Shown: positions 1 to 8,675 of the stretch, piece after piece
Numbering within the stretch: the stretch's first letter is position 1
How the letters are laid out: each line of letters opens with the position of its first letter
From: Agromyces flavus
GTDB lineage: Bacteria; Actinomycetota; Actinomycetes; Actinomycetales; Microbacteriaceae
Assembly (NCBI RefSeq): GCF_900104685.1
Contig: NZ_LT629755.1
Location: 1,736,001-1,800,000 of the forward strand
Reading direction: 5' to 3'
DNA: 64,000 nucleotides
Made by a program: the position numbers and the translations under genes
The notes under the pieces: generated by a model
Seen by the model: the letters and a program-made list of their open reading frames with translations, nothing else
Told to the model about the DNA's origin: nothing
The model's database searches: none

Positions 1-290
1 GAGCAGTACTCCATGACGAGATAGGGCCGGCCGTCGGCGGCGACGCTGGCCTGGTAGACCGTGAGGATCGACGGATGGCTCGACAGCTGCGCCATGAGGT
101 TGGCCTCGGCCTGGAACATCTGGCGCACCTCGTCGTTGACGACCTCGGCGAGGAGCACCTTCACCGCCACGAGGCGACGGGGCATGTTCTGCTCGTAGAG
201 GAACACGTCGGCGAACCCGCCTGATCCGAGCACGCGGATGAAGGAAAACCCGGGCAGGTTCGGCGGCGTGGACGGAAGTCGCCTCGACAC
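1..290 (-). CDS. Serine/threonine protein kinase, N-terminal part (runs off the window)
   Basis: Reverse-strand frame of 96 complete codons, cut by the left edge. After a short leader it reads a glycine-rich nucleotide loop (GSGGFADVFLYEQ) and then VAVKVLLAEV with the ATP-binding lysine, followed by an alpha-C-like stretch with a conserved glutamate region. This is the N-lobe of a Hanks-type kinase; the catalytic lobe lies outside. The GTG start at 290-288 follows a good Shine-Dalgarno (GGGAGGA). It lies downstream of, and in the same direction as, a PP2C phosphatase and an FHA protein, so the three probably form one phosphorylation circuit. Its own promoter is visible at 370-398. Confidence 0.9.
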   Translation of the reverse strand, partial: MSRRLPSTPPNLPGFSFIRVLGSGGFADVFLYEQNMPRRLVAVKVLLAEVVNDEVRQMFQAEANLMAQLSSHPSILTVYQASVAADGRPYLVMEYC

Positions 291-334
291 GTTCCTCCCA
301 GCGTCTCCTCGGGTGCCTGGGGTGCGGCGCACCG

Positions 335-356
335 ATCGGACGCCGCGGCGTCCGAT
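335..356. promoter_or_regulatory. Perfect 22-bp palindrome in the kinase leader
   Basis: The 22 bases are a perfect inverted repeat with no spacer (half site ATCGGACGCCG). It starts about 7 bases after the transcription start expected from the promoter at 370-398 and lies 45 bases before the kinase start codon. It could be an operator or a 5' leader hairpin. Confidence 0.5.
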
Positions 357-369
357 GCATCGAACCCCA

Positions 370-398
370 ATTGTAGGGTCGGCGGATGCCGTTGCCAC
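370..398 (-). promoter_or_regulatory. Putative promoter of the kinase gene
   Basis: On the reverse strand, GTGGCA (398-393) and TACAAT (375-370) are 17 bases apart, a good match to a housekeeping sigma promoter. It sits between the PP2C gene and the kinase gene and points to the kinase. Prediction by eye. Confidence 0.45.
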
Positions 399-446
399 GG
401 CTGTTGTGGACGGGGTCGCCGCGCCCGACGGGGGCGCTCGCGAGGC

Positions 447-1256
447 TCAGCCGTCGGCGTCGGGTGCGCGCTCGGGCCGTGCCACGCGGAGCACGTCGAC
501 GACCACGACCGTGACGTTGTCGCGACCGCCGTTCCCGACCGCGGCCTCGACGAGCTGGTGCACGGCCTGCTCGGGTCGCCGGCCCGAGATGAGGAAGTGG
601 CGGATCCCGTACGAGGTCAGCTCCTTCGTGAGCCCGTCGGAGCAGACGAGCAGCCGCATGCCCTCCTCGAGCGCGATCGCCCGGTAGTCGGGGATCGGGG
701 CCTCGTGGAAGCCCACGGCCCGCGTGATCACGTTGGAGTGGGGATGGGTGTCCGCCTCCTCGCGCGTGATCTGCCCGGCGTCGACCAGCTCCTGCACGAT
801 CGAGTGGTCGACCGTCAATTGCTCGAGGACGCCGCCGACGAGCCGGTAGACGCGCGAGTCGCCGATGTTGAACACGATCCACGCGGGCTCGTCGCCGATC
901 AGCCCGAGGGCGACGCCCGTGACGGTCGTCCCGCTCCCCTCGTCGGTGACGCCCGCGCCGCGGCCCATGTCCTGCACCGCGAGCCGCAGCGCGCCGTCGA
1001 TGTCGGGGGTGCCGAGTGCGGGCTTGCCGCCGTGCTCTGCGAGGCGGGTCACGACCGCGGCGCTCGCGAAGTCGCCGGCGGCATGGCCGCCCATGCCGTC
1101 GGCGACGGCGAAGATGGGCGCCTGGGCGACGAAGCTGTCCTCGTTGACGGCTCGACGCAGGCCGGTGTCGGTCGCGGCGGCCCATGAGAGGGTCACCTCG
1201 GTACCGTCGGGCAGGCTGACGCGATGGCGGGTGTTGGCGTTGCCGATCTGGGTCAC
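447..1256 (-). CDS. PP2C-family Ser/Thr protein phosphatase
   Basis: 269 residues, the length of a stand-alone bacterial PP2C domain. The metal-binding motifs are in order: RAVNED (residues 35-40), VADGMGGHAAGD (51-62), a central GDSRVY, LLVCSDGLT, and a C-terminal GGRDNVTVVVV. It should remove phosphate from Ser/Thr in a Mn/Mg-dependent reaction, opposing the kinase encoded just downstream. There is no membrane segment, so it acts in the cytosol, unlike membrane-anchored PstP. Its start overlaps the stop of the FHA gene by 4 bases (ATGA), indicating translational coupling. Confidence 0.93.
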   Translation of the reverse strand: MTQIGNANTRHRVSLPDGTEVTLSWAAATDTGLRRAVNEDSFVAQAPIFAVADGMGGHAAGDFASAAVVTRLAEHGGKPALGTPDIDGALRLAVQDMGRGAGVTDEGSGTTVTGVALGLIGDEPAWIVFNIGDSRVYRLVGGVLEQLTVDHSIVQELVDAGQITREEADTHPHSNVITRAVGFHEAPIPDYRAIALEEGMRLLVCSDGLTKELTSYGIRHFLISGRRPEQAVHQLVEAAVGNGGRDNVTVVVVDVLRVARPERAPDADG

Positions 1257-2443
1257 GGGACCTCCCCCCGTCCGGCCGCCGCGACCGAGTCGGCGACCTC
1301 GCGGGAAGCGAGGATCTCGACGAGCGCCTCGCCTCCCAGCTCGAGCGTGGTCCCCGGCGAGACCACCACCGATTCCCCCGGACGCAGGCGACGCACGCCC
1401 GCCGTCGAGCGGACGACCGTGCCGTTCGTGGAGCGGAGGTCGGTCGCCACCACGCGGCTGCCCTCGACGCGCAACTCGAGATGTGTCGATGACACGACGC
1501 CCCCGGGCGAGTCGACGCGGACCAGCGAGATCGGCCCGGGCGCCACGCGCGGCGGAGCAGGATTCCGGCCGATGTAGGCCGGCGCATCGATGGTCCTCGG
1601 CTCGCCTCCGCCGATGCGGAAGCGGGCGACGGTCCGGGCCGCCTGGTCGGCGCTCGGCGCTGCCCCGTGCGCGTCACGCTCGGAATCGGGGGCTGCGGCA
1701 TCCGATCGCCCGGCGTCGTCGGCATCGCCTCGGTCGCCCCCGCGAAGCAGGCGCGGCGAGAGCACCGTGTCGGCGTCGGCCGCATCGCCGCGCACGAAGC
1801 GGACGGTGTCGCCCACCACGACCTGGATCGGCACGGTCGTCGGCCCGTCGCCGTCGCTGCGCGTCGCGCGTGCACCCGGGCGTGCGCCCCCGGTCGGCGG
1901 CCGCCGCGCCTCGAGCACGGTGTCGACATCGGGATCGGCGGACTCCGCGCCCGACGGCAGCTCGCGCCACGACCATTCGACGGCCCCGGCCCGGAACGAC
2001 GCCCGTCGCGAGGGAACGGGGTCGCCGCGCAGCCCGGCCTGCCGGACGGCATCGAGTGGAGCCTGCGGACCGGCGATCCGCAGGCGGGTCACGGCCGTGA
2101 ACTCCGCCAGGTGCCACGGGCTGATGCCTCGCGAGTCGAATCGCCGTGCGCCGCCCGGCGAGGCGATGTCGATCACCGCGTCGCCGCGGACGATGGCGGT
2201 CACGGGGTCGCCGGTCTCGGGCCACCACACGAGCGCGAAGTCGTCGGCGCCATGCGGGCCGATCGGGATCCGGGCGACGAGGTCTTCGAGTTCGAGGCCG
2301 TCGACCGACGCGGCCTCGGCGAGCGCCGTGAGCACCCGGTCGCGCGCCGGCGCGGCGACGGCGGCGATGAACCGCTCGCCCACGACGGCGTCCCACTGCG
2401 GCACGTCGGGCTCGATCCTGCTGCGCACCGCTCCGACGACCAT
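1253..2443 (-). CDS. FHA-domain protein
   Basis: 396 residues from the ATG at 2443; a longer in-frame extension would run into the aldehyde dehydrogenase gene and is Arg/His-rich, so it is not used. The first ~200 residues (VVGERFIAAVAAPA and following) match no family I can name. The middle is low-complexity, acidic and Gly/Asp-rich. Residues ~289-380 form an FHA domain with GRN, SSTHLEL and DLRSTNGTVV motifs, which binds phosphothreonine peptides. Coupled to the PP2C gene and followed by a kinase, it is probably a phospho-dependent adaptor or substrate in that circuit. Confidence 0.85.
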   Translation of the reverse strand: MVVGAVRSRIEPDVPQWDAVVGERFIAAVAAPARDRVLTALAEAASVDGLELEDLVARIPIGPHGADDFALVWWPETGDPVTAIVRGDAVIDIASPGGARRFDSRGISPWHLAEFTAVTRLRIAGPQAPLDAVRQAGLRGDPVPSRRASFRAGAVEWSWRELPSGAESADPDVDTVLEARRPPTGGARPGARATRSDGDGPTTVPIQVVVGDTVRFVRGDAADADTVLSPRLLRGGDRGDADDAGRSDAAAPDSERDAHGAAPSADQAARTVARFRIGGGEPRTIDAPAYIGRNPAPPRVAPGPISLVRVDSPGGVVSSTHLELRVEGSRVVATDLRSTNGTVVRSTAGVRRLRPGESVVVSPGTTLELGGEALVEILASREVADSVAAAGRGEVP

Positions 2444-2472
2444 GCCGTCCAGTCTGGCACTAGTCGCGCGGG

Positions 2473-3903
2473 TCAGCCGATGAAGCTCATCACGTGCTTG
2501 ATGCGGGTGTAGTCCTCGAAGCCGTAGTTTGAGAGGTCCTTGCCGTAGCCCGAGTGCTTGAACCCCCCGTGCGGCATGTCGGAGACGAACGGGATGTGCG
2601 TGTTGATCCACACGCAGCCGAAGTCGAGGTGCTTGGCGAAGCGCATCGCGCGGCCGTGGTCGCGCGTCCACACCGATGCGGCGAGCGCGTAGTCGACCCC
2701 GTTGGCCATGGCGAGCGCCTCGCGTTCCTCGCGGAAGGACTGCACCGTGAGCACCGGTCCGAAGATCTCGCGCTGCACCGCCTCGTCGTCCTGACGCAGC
2801 CCGGTGACGACGGTCGCCTCCCAGAAGTAGCCGCGCTCGCCCTGTCGCCGGCCGCCGGTCGCGATGTCGGCGTGGTCGGGCAGCCGGTCGATCACGCCGG
2901 AGACGAGGGCGAGCTGATTCGGGTTGTTCAGCGGACCGTAGAAGACGCCCTCGTCACGCGGCGCGCCGGTGCGTGCGTTCGCCCGGGCCGCGTCGACCAG
3001 CGCGCCGACGAGCTCGTCGTGCACCGACTCGTGCACGAGGACCCTCGTGGCCGCGGTGCAGTCCTGCCCGGCGTTGAAGTACGCGGCCGACACGATGCCC
3101 TCGGCGGCCTTCGCGACGTCGACGTCGTCGAACACGATCGCCGGAGCCTTGCCGCCCAGCTCGAGGTGCACGCGCTTGAGGTCGGCGGCGGCGGCGCGAG
3201 CGACCTCCATGCCCGCGCGCACCGAGCCGGTGATCGCGACCATCTGGGGCGTGGCGTGCTGCAGGAGCGCGGCGCCGGTGGTTCGGTCGCCCGTCACGAC
3301 GTTGAGCACGCCGGCCGGCAGGTGCTCTGCGGCGATCTCGGCCAGCTTGAGCGTCGACGACGGCGTGGTGTCGGACGGCTTCAGCACGACGGTGTTGCCG
3401 GCGGCGATGGCGGGTGCGACCTTCCACACCGCCATGTTGAGCGGGTAGTTCCACGGCGCCACCTGCCCGATCACGCCGATCGGCTCGCGCCGGACGAACG
3501 ACGTGTGGTCGGCGAGGTACTCGGCTGCGGATCGGCCCTCGAGGTTCCGCGCGGCACCTGCGAAGAAGCGCAGCTGGTCGACGGACTGGAGGATCTCGTC
3601 GGCGACGAGGTTCGCGCGCGGCTTGCCGGTGTCGAGGGACTCGAGGTCGGCGAACTCCTCGGCACGCTCCTCCATGGCATCGGCGATGCGGAAGAGGGCC
3701 AGCTGGCGCTCGGCGGGGGTGGTCTGCCCCCACTTCTCGAATGCGGCGGAGGCGGCCGCGTACGCGGCGTCGATGTCGGCCGAGGTCGAGATCGGCGAGC
3801 GGCCGTACACCTCCTCGGTCGCCGGGTCCACCAGGTCGAGCGCCTCGTCGCCGCGGGCATCGGAGAAGCGTCCGTCGATGAAGTTGCGCAGGATGTCGGG
3901 CAC
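2473..3903 (-). CDS. patD: Gamma-aminobutyraldehyde dehydrogenase (PatD-like)
   Basis: 476 residues of the NAD-dependent aldehyde dehydrogenase superfamily. Visible features are APWNYPLN, the general base E248 in HLELGGKAP, the nucleophile C282 in NAGQDCTAAT and the C-terminal GGFKHSGYGKDLS block typical of the PatD/Prr group. It would oxidise 4-aminobutanal from putrescine to GABA. The GTG start at 3903 has a strong ribosome site (CGGAGG) 6 bases upstream. It diverges from an AsnC regulator and lies near a class III aminotransferase, which supports a diamine catabolic role. The exact aldehyde is inferred. Confidence 0.88.
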   Translation of the reverse strand: MPDILRNFIDGRFSDARGDEALDLVDPATEEVYGRSPISTSADIDAAYAAASAAFEKWGQTTPAERQLALFRIADAMEERAEEFADLESLDTGKPRANLVADEILQSVDQLRFFAGAARNLEGRSAAEYLADHTSFVRREPIGVIGQVAPWNYPLNMAVWKVAPAIAAGNTVVLKPSDTTPSSTLKLAEIAAEHLPAGVLNVVTGDRTTGAALLQHATPQMVAITGSVRAGMEVARAAAADLKRVHLELGGKAPAIVFDDVDVAKAAEGIVSAAYFNAGQDCTAATRVLVHESVHDELVGALVDAARANARTGAPRDEGVFYGPLNNPNQLALVSGVIDRLPDHADIATGGRRQGERGYFWEATVVTGLRQDDEAVQREIFGPVLTVQSFREEREALAMANGVDYALAASVWTRDHGRAMRFAKHLDFGCVWINTHIPFVSDMPHGGFKHSGYGKDLSNYGFEDYTRIKHVMSFIG

Positions 3904-4040
3904 GTCGTTCCTCCGAGGGTGGGGATGTCGCGGAAGCCGCGCGCGCCGAGAGGGGCGCGGGCCGCAGGTCGCGACCATGCTCGCACAGGAGGCCCCGGAA
4001 ATGAACCCCGTCACGATGGAATCAGTTGCGAATAGGTATC

Positions 4041-4065
4041 GAAGACAACGGAATCCCTTGTCTTC
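4041..4065. promoter_or_regulatory. Inverted-repeat operator between patD-like and AsnC genes
   Basis: Perfect 8-bp arms GAAGACAA (4041-4048) and TTGTCTTC (4058-4065) separated by 9 bases, in the 190-bp divergent gap. A dyad of this kind fits an AsnC/Lrp dimer site. The right arm overlaps a possible -35 (TTGTCT) for the AsnC gene, with CATCAT 17 bases later and only 7 bases before the ATG, which would make that message leaderless. Confidence 0.6.
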
Positions 4066-4093
4066 AACGTTCTCGACTGTCATCATCGAATGC

Positions 4094-4576
4094 ATGACGA
4101 ACGCTTCGCGGCTGACGAACCACCGGCCGGTGCAACTCGACGACGTCTCCAAGGCGATCATCGAGCAGCTCCAGGCCGACGGGCGTCGCTCGTACGCCGA
4201 CATCGGCAAGGCGGTCGGACTCAGCGAGGCCGCCGTGCGCCAGCGCGTGCAGCGGTTGACGGAGTCCGGCGTGATGCAGATCGTCGCCGTGACCGACCCG
4301 ATGCAGCTCGGCTTCACACGCCAGGCGATGATCGGCATCCGTGCGGCAGGCGACACCCGCGAGCTCGCAGAGGAGCTCGCGGCGATCCCCGAGATCGACT
4401 ACGTCGTGCTGACCGCGGGCAGCTTCGACCTGCTCGCCGAGGTGGTGTGCGAGAACGACGAGCAGCTCATCTCGCTGCTCAACTCGAAGATCCGTGCGCT
4501 CGACGGCGTGCAGACCACCGAGACGTTCGTCTACCTGAAGCTGCAGAAGCAGTTCTACAACTGGGGCACCCGCTGA
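4094..4576 (+). CDS. AsnC/Lrp-family transcriptional regulator
   Basis: 160 residues, the usual length. An N-terminal winged helix-turn-helix (LDDVSKAIIEQLQADGRRSY, then GLSEAAVRQRVQRL) is followed by a RAM ligand-binding domain ending in TTETFVYLKLQ. Start chosen at the ATG of MTNASRL, since an in-frame extension upstream would cover the operator. It lies 28 bases before an aminotransferase gene and diverges from an aldehyde dehydrogenase, so it probably controls both through the dyad at 4041-4065 in response to an amino acid or diamine. The ligand is unknown. Confidence 0.92.
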   Translation: MTNASRLTNHRPVQLDDVSKAIIEQLQADGRRSYADIGKAVGLSEAAVRQRVQRLTESGVMQIVAVTDPMQLGFTRQAMIGIRAAGDTRELAEELAAIPEIDYVVLTAGSFDLLAEVVCENDEQLISLLNSKIRALDGVQTTETFVYLKLQKQFYNWGTR

Positions 4577-4604
4577 CCGCGGGACCGCCCGGAAGGAGAT
4601 CCCC

Positions 4605-6077
4605 ATGACCACCCTCGACGCAGCGACGGGCCTCGGCACGGCCGGCTTCGACGACACCGCACTGCAGCAGAAGGCGAAGGACCACCTCTGGATGCACTTC
4701 GCGCGGCAGTCGACGATGGAGGAGCACGGCGTCCCGATCATCACCCGCGGTCGGGGCCACCACATCTACGACGCACAGGGGCGGGAGTACTTCGACGGGC
4801 TCTCGGGCCTCTTCGTGGTCAACGCCGGGCACGGGCGCCGTCGCCTCGCCGAGGTCGCGGCACGCCAGGCCGAGGAGCTCGCGTTCTTCCCGATCTGGTC
4901 GTACGCCCACCCGTCGGCGATCGAACTCGCCGACCGGCTGGCCGGCTACGCGCCGGGCGACCTCAACCGCGTGTTCTTCTCGACCGGTGGCGGCGAGGCT
5001 GTCGAGACCGCGTTCAAGCTCGCGAAGTACTACTGGAAGCTCAAGGGCCAGCCGACCAAGCACAAGGTGATCTCGCGCGCCGTCGCCTACCACGGAACGC
5101 CGCAGGGCGCGCTCGCCATCACGGGCATCCCGGCGATGAAGCAGATGTTCGAGCCCCTCACGCCCGGCGGCTTCCGCGTGCCGAACACGAACTTCTACCG
5201 CGCGGCCGACGTCGGCGCGCCCGCAGACGACCTCGAGGCCTTCGGCATCTGGGCCGCGAACCGCATCGAGGAGATGATCCTCTTCGAGGGCCCCGAGACC
5301 GTGGCCGCGGTGTTCCTCGAGCCGGTGCAGAACTCGGGCGGCTGCTTCCCGCCGCCTCCCGGATACTTCCAGCGGGTCCGCGAGATCTGCGACCAGTACG
5401 ACGTGCTCCTCGTCTCCGACGAGGTCATCTGCGCGTTCGGCCGCATCGGGCACATGTTCGCGTGCGACGCCTACGGGTACGTGCCCGACATGATCACGTG
5501 CGCCAAGGGCATGACCTCGGGCTACTCCCCGATCGGCGCGACCATCATCTCCGAGAAGATCTACGAGCCCTTCAAGACCGGCAACACGTCGTTCTACCAC
5601 GGCTACACCTTCGGCGGACACCCGGTCTCGGCCGCGGTCGCGCTCGAGAACCTCGACGTCTTCGAGGAGGAGGGCCTGAACGAGCGCGTGCGCGAGAACT
5701 CGCCGCTCTTCCGCGCCGAACTCGAGAAGCTGCTCGACCTGCCCATCGTCGGCGACGTCCGCGGTGACGGGTACTTCTTCGGCATCGAGCTCGTCAAGGA
5801 CAAGGCCACTCGCGAGACCTTCAACGACGAGGAGTCCGAGAGCCTCCTTCGCGGGTTCCTCTCGAAGGCCCTCTTCGACGCCGGGCTGTACTGCCGCGCC
5901 GACGACCGCGGCGACCCCGTGATCCAGCTCGCGCCGCCGCTCACGATCGGCGTCCCCGAGTTCCAGGAGATCGAGCAGATCCTGCGGGGCGTGCTGACCG
6001 AGGCGTCGAACCGCGCGGCCGACTTCCGGGATCACCGCCACGGCGGCGAGCACCTGCTGGTGCCCGCGCGGGTCTGA
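4605..6077 (+). CDS. Class III pyridoxal-phosphate aminotransferase (diamine/GABA type)
   Basis: 490 residues with the fold-type I class III pattern: FSTGGGEAVETAFKLAK, SRAVAYHGTPQGAL, the aspartate pair partner in VSDEVICAFGR (D272) and the Schiff-base lysine K301 in CAKGMTSGYSPIGA. It should move the terminal amino group of putrescine, GABA or a related omega-amine to a keto acid. The AGGAGA site lies 7 bases before the ATG. Together with the AsnC gene and the PatD-like dehydrogenase it would convert a diamine to an aldehyde and then to an amino acid. The substrate cannot be fixed from sequence alone. Confidence 0.9.
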   Translation: MTTLDAATGLGTAGFDDTALQQKAKDHLWMHFARQSTMEEHGVPIITRGRGHHIYDAQGREYFDGLSGLFVVNAGHGRRRLAEVAARQAEELAFFPIWSYAHPSAIELADRLAGYAPGDLNRVFFSTGGGEAVETAFKLAKYYWKLKGQPTKHKVISRAVAYHGTPQGALAITGIPAMKQMFEPLTPGGFRVPNTNFYRAADVGAPADDLEAFGIWAANRIEEMILFEGPETVAAVFLEPVQNSGGCFPPPPGYFQRVREICDQYDVLLVSDEVICAFGRIGHMFACDAYGYVPDMITCAKGMTSGYSPIGATIISEKIYEPFKTGNTSFYHGYTFGGHPVSAAVALENLDVFEEEGLNERVRENSPLFRAELEKLLDLPIVGDVRGDGYFFGIELVKDKATRETFNDEESESLLRGFLSKALFDAGLYCRADDRGDPVIQLAPPLTIGVPEFQEIEQILRGVLTEASNRAADFRDHRHGGEHLLVPARV

Positions 6078-6102
6078 GCGCCGGGTCCCGGCACGCGGCA
6101 CG

Positions 6103-6140
6103 CGGCGGGGTGGGGTGGCCAGGCGCCATCCGCCCCGCCG
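6103..6140. terminator. Bidirectional terminator hairpin
   Basis: An 11-bp stem (CGGCGGGGTGG with CCGCCCCGCCG, one G-T wobble) and a 16-base loop lie between two converging genes. There is no long U-run, as is common in high-GC actinobacteria. Confidence 0.6.
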
Positions 6141-6155
6141 TCGCCGTTCCCGGCC

Positions 6156-7376
6156 TCAGTCGTCCCGTTCGGACGGCGTCGTCAGGTCGGGCCCGAACGC
6201 CCAGTCGGGAAGCGCGCCCGACCCGAAGAAGCGTCGGAGCAGCGCGGCCATGGTGTTGCCGGGATCGGCGGCCAGGGCCTGATCGATGAGTGCGCCGCCG
6301 GCGGAGCTGCGGCCGAGCGCCCAGGCGAGCCAGGCGGTGACGCACAGGACGCCCGCCCGGTCGGGCGACGGCGCGTGCGCCGCGGCCACGGCGAGCGTCT
6401 CGATCGACCGCTCGATCCGGCCGACGTCCGGCCTGGTCTCCACCATGCCGAGCAGCAGCCGCGACAGGAACTCCTCGGTCGACTCCGCACGGTCGTCGGA
6501 GGCCGCCTCGTCCGACGCCGGGGTGCTCCATCCGGTCGACGCGGCCGGCAGCTCGGCGGCCCGATCCGCGCAGTCCAGCGCCAGCTCCCCCACCACCGGC
6601 CCGAACGCCACCTGCAGCATGAGGGCGTCGCGGAACGGCGGGCAGGCCGCGAGGTGGACGAGCCACGCGAGCATCTCGGGCGTCTGGCCCGCTCGACCGG
6701 TGGCGAGTCGTTCCGCCGCGACGAACGGATCGAGCGCGTCGCCGATGGCGGCATCGAGCGAGGCCAGGGCGTCGGTCGGCGTGCCGACGACCTCGTCGTC
6801 CGAGGCATCCGGGCACCCGATGCCGGAGGCGCGAAGCGTTGCGAGGACCTCCGCGACCTCGGCCGAGCGGGCCGGGTCGGCGGGCGGGATCCGGACGAGG
6901 TCGGCCGCCGACGCGGCCGGATCGCGCAGGGCCCCGGGGTGGCGTGCGACCGCGCTGCCGGCCACCAGGTCGAGCGCCCTGCCGCCGGCGGGAAGTTCGT
7001 CGTCGAGCAGCGAACCCCAGCCGTCGGCAGCCACGCAGAGGGCGTCGCGGACGAGGAAGCCCGCCTGCTCGGCACGTTGCACCACCGCCGCGAGCAGTTC
7101 GGCCTCGGGAACGCCACCGCCCGCGAACCCGACGTCGGTGTACGCGACCGGGACCACCGCATCCACGTGCGGCATCCGGCAGAGGGTGCCCACGACAGCG
7201 GTGACGAGCACCTCTCGGTCGGCCGCGTCTCGCGGCAGGTCGTGCCTGAGCACGCCCGCGGTGCGGTTGCCGTCGAATGCGACGCACAGGAGCGACCGGG
7301 ACGGGAGGTAGCCGACCAGCGTCGGGACGAGGGCGAGGAAGTCGTGAGCGGCACGTGCGCGGATGATCGTGGTCAT
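6156..7376 (-). CDS. DUF4192-domain protein, function unknown
   Basis: 406 residues from the ATG at 7376. The opening HDFLALVPTLVGYLPSRSL followed by a stretch of alternating hydrophobic strands is the signature of DUF4192 proteins, which occur throughout actinobacteria without an assigned function. The C-terminal half is Ala-rich and helical, with an alternation that resembles TPR-like helices (ETLAVAAAHAPSPDRAGVL, then WALGRSSAGGALIDQALAA). There is no signal peptide or membrane segment. It stands alone, converging on the aminotransferase gene. Confidence 0.85.
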   Translation of the reverse strand: MTTIIRARAAHDFLALVPTLVGYLPSRSLLCVAFDGNRTAGVLRHDLPRDAADREVLVTAVVGTLCRMPHVDAVVPVAYTDVGFAGGGVPEAELLAAVVQRAEQAGFLVRDALCVAADGWGSLLDDELPAGGRALDLVAGSAVARHPGALRDPAASAADLVRIPPADPARSAEVAEVLATLRASGIGCPDASDDEVVGTPTDALASLDAAIGDALDPFVAAERLATGRAGQTPEMLAWLVHLAACPPFRDALMLQVAFGPVVGELALDCADRAAELPAASTGWSTPASDEAASDDRAESTEEFLSRLLLGMVETRPDVGRIERSIETLAVAAAHAPSPDRAGVLCVTAWLAWALGRSSAGGALIDQALAADPGNTMAALLRRFFGSGALPDWAFGPDLTTPSERDD

Positions 7377-7564
7377 GCAGCGAGGATGTCGGGCCATCCC
7401 GGCGATCGACGGGGCGGCACCCTGTCCGGTTCGCGCGACGTCCGGCGGGCCGCTGTGGAGGAGAAGTGGCCGGACCCGTCCTCCACAGCCCTGCCTCTGC
7501 CGGGGCGTTTCGCGGTGTCCGAATCCCGCCAGTCCCTGACGGTGGTCGCGGTTACCCTCGGAGC

Positions 7565-8056
7565 ATGACCACCCCATACCTTCTCCGGTTCGACAGCCCG
7601 ATCGGGCGCATCGAACTGGTCGGCGATGACGCACACCTCATCTCGCTCTCGATCGAGCGCGAGGGCGCACTGCCCCACGACGACGAGCCCGACCGCCCGA
7701 ACGCCGTGCTCGAATCCGCACGCGACCAGTTGGCCGAGTACTTCGCGGGCGCCCGCACCGAGTTCGACATCCCCGTCCGGCTCGACGGCACCCCGTTCCA
7801 GCAGGCCGTCTGGGCAGAGCTCGTCCGACTCGGGTGGGGCGAGGCGACCTCGTACGGCGCGCTGGCCGCCGCCGTGGGGCGACCCGGCTCCGCGCGAGCG
7901 ATCGGCGGCGCCGTGGGCGCGAACCCGGTCCCGATCATCGTGGGCTGCCATCGCGTGCTCGCCTCCGACGGGCGCATCACCGGCTACTCCGGCGGCGACG
8001 GCATCCCGACCAAGCTCTGGCTGCTCGCGCACGAGCAGATCGGCTTCGCGGCGTGA
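7565..8056 (+). CDS. ogt: Methylated-DNA--[protein]-cysteine S-methyltransferase
   Basis: 163 residues. The C-terminal DNA-binding/active domain carries TPFQQAVWAELVRLGWGEATSYG, RAIGGAVGANPVPIIV and the acceptor cysteine C128 in GCHRVL, followed by a YSGG loop. It removes alkyl groups from O6-alkylguanine in a suicide reaction. The usual proline before the cysteine (PCHRV) is a glycine here (G127). A TACCCT box at 7553-7558 ends 6 bases before the ATG and there is no clear Shine-Dalgarno, so the transcript may be leaderless. The stop overlaps the tag start by 4 bases. Confidence 0.92.
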   Translation: MTTPYLLRFDSPIGRIELVGDDAHLISLSIEREGALPHDDEPDRPNAVLESARDQLAEYFAGARTEFDIPVRLDGTPFQQAVWAELVRLGWGEATSYGALAAAVGRPGSARAIGGAVGANPVPIIVGCHRVLASDGRITGYSGGDGIPTKLWLLAHEQIGFAA

Positions 8057-8658
8057 GCGGCCCCGCACGCGCCGAGGTCGTCATCGGCGACGACGGACTC
8101 GGGAGATGCGCCTGGGGTGCGTCCGACCCCGAGTACCGCCGATACCACGACGAGGAATGGGGCACTCCGCAGCACGATCCCACCCGTCTCTACGAGAAGC
8201 TCTGCCTCGAGGGATTCCAGGCCGGCCTGTCGTGGATCACGATCCTCCGGCGCCGTCCCGCGTTCCGCGAGGCCTTCCTCGGCTTCGACCCCGAGCGGGT
8301 CGCGGCGATGACCGGCGACGACGTCGATCGGCTCGTGGCCGATGCGCGCATCATCCGCCATCGCGGCAAGATCGAGGCGACGATCGCCAACGCGCGCGCC
8401 GTACTCGATCTCGATGTCCCGCTCGACGAACTGCTCTGGAGCTTCGCGCCGCCACCGCGGCCGGCGCCTCCCGTGTCGTTCACCGAGATCCCCGCGACCT
8501 CGCCCGAATCCACCGCGATGAGCCGGGCGCTGCGCGCGCGCGGCTTCCGGTTCGTCGGTCCGACGACGATGTACGCGCTCATGCAGTCCACGGGCATGGT
8601 CGACGACCACCTCGCGGGATGCTTCCGTTCCCCAGCAGCGGCGGCATCCGTCGCCTGA
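8053..8658 (+). CDS. tag: DNA-3-methyladenine glycosylase I
   Basis: 201 residues from the GTG inside the ogt stop (GTGA). The zinc-binding set of Tag is complete: C19 in GRCAWG, H32 in YHDEEWG, H186 and C190 in DDHLAGC, with the same spacings (13 and 4) as the E. coli enzyme. The FQAGLSWITILRRRPAFR helix region is also typical. It excises 3-methyladenine from DNA. Coupling to ogt makes a two-gene alkylation-repair operon. Confidence 0.94.
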   Translation: MSGPARAEVVIGDDGLGRCAWGASDPEYRRYHDEEWGTPQHDPTRLYEKLCLEGFQAGLSWITILRRRPAFREAFLGFDPERVAAMTGDDVDRLVADARIIRHRGKIEATIANARAVLDLDVPLDELLWSFAPPPRPAPPVSFTEIPATSPESTAMSRALRARGFRFVGPTTMYALMQSTGMVDDHLAGCFRSPAAAASVA

Positions 8659-8675
8659 ACCGGCGACCGACCGCG

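Noticed and set aside
2444..2671. N-terminal extension of the FHA protein
   Set aside because: The added residues are Arg/His-rich, run antisense-like through the aldehyde dehydrogenase gene and lack a ribosome site.
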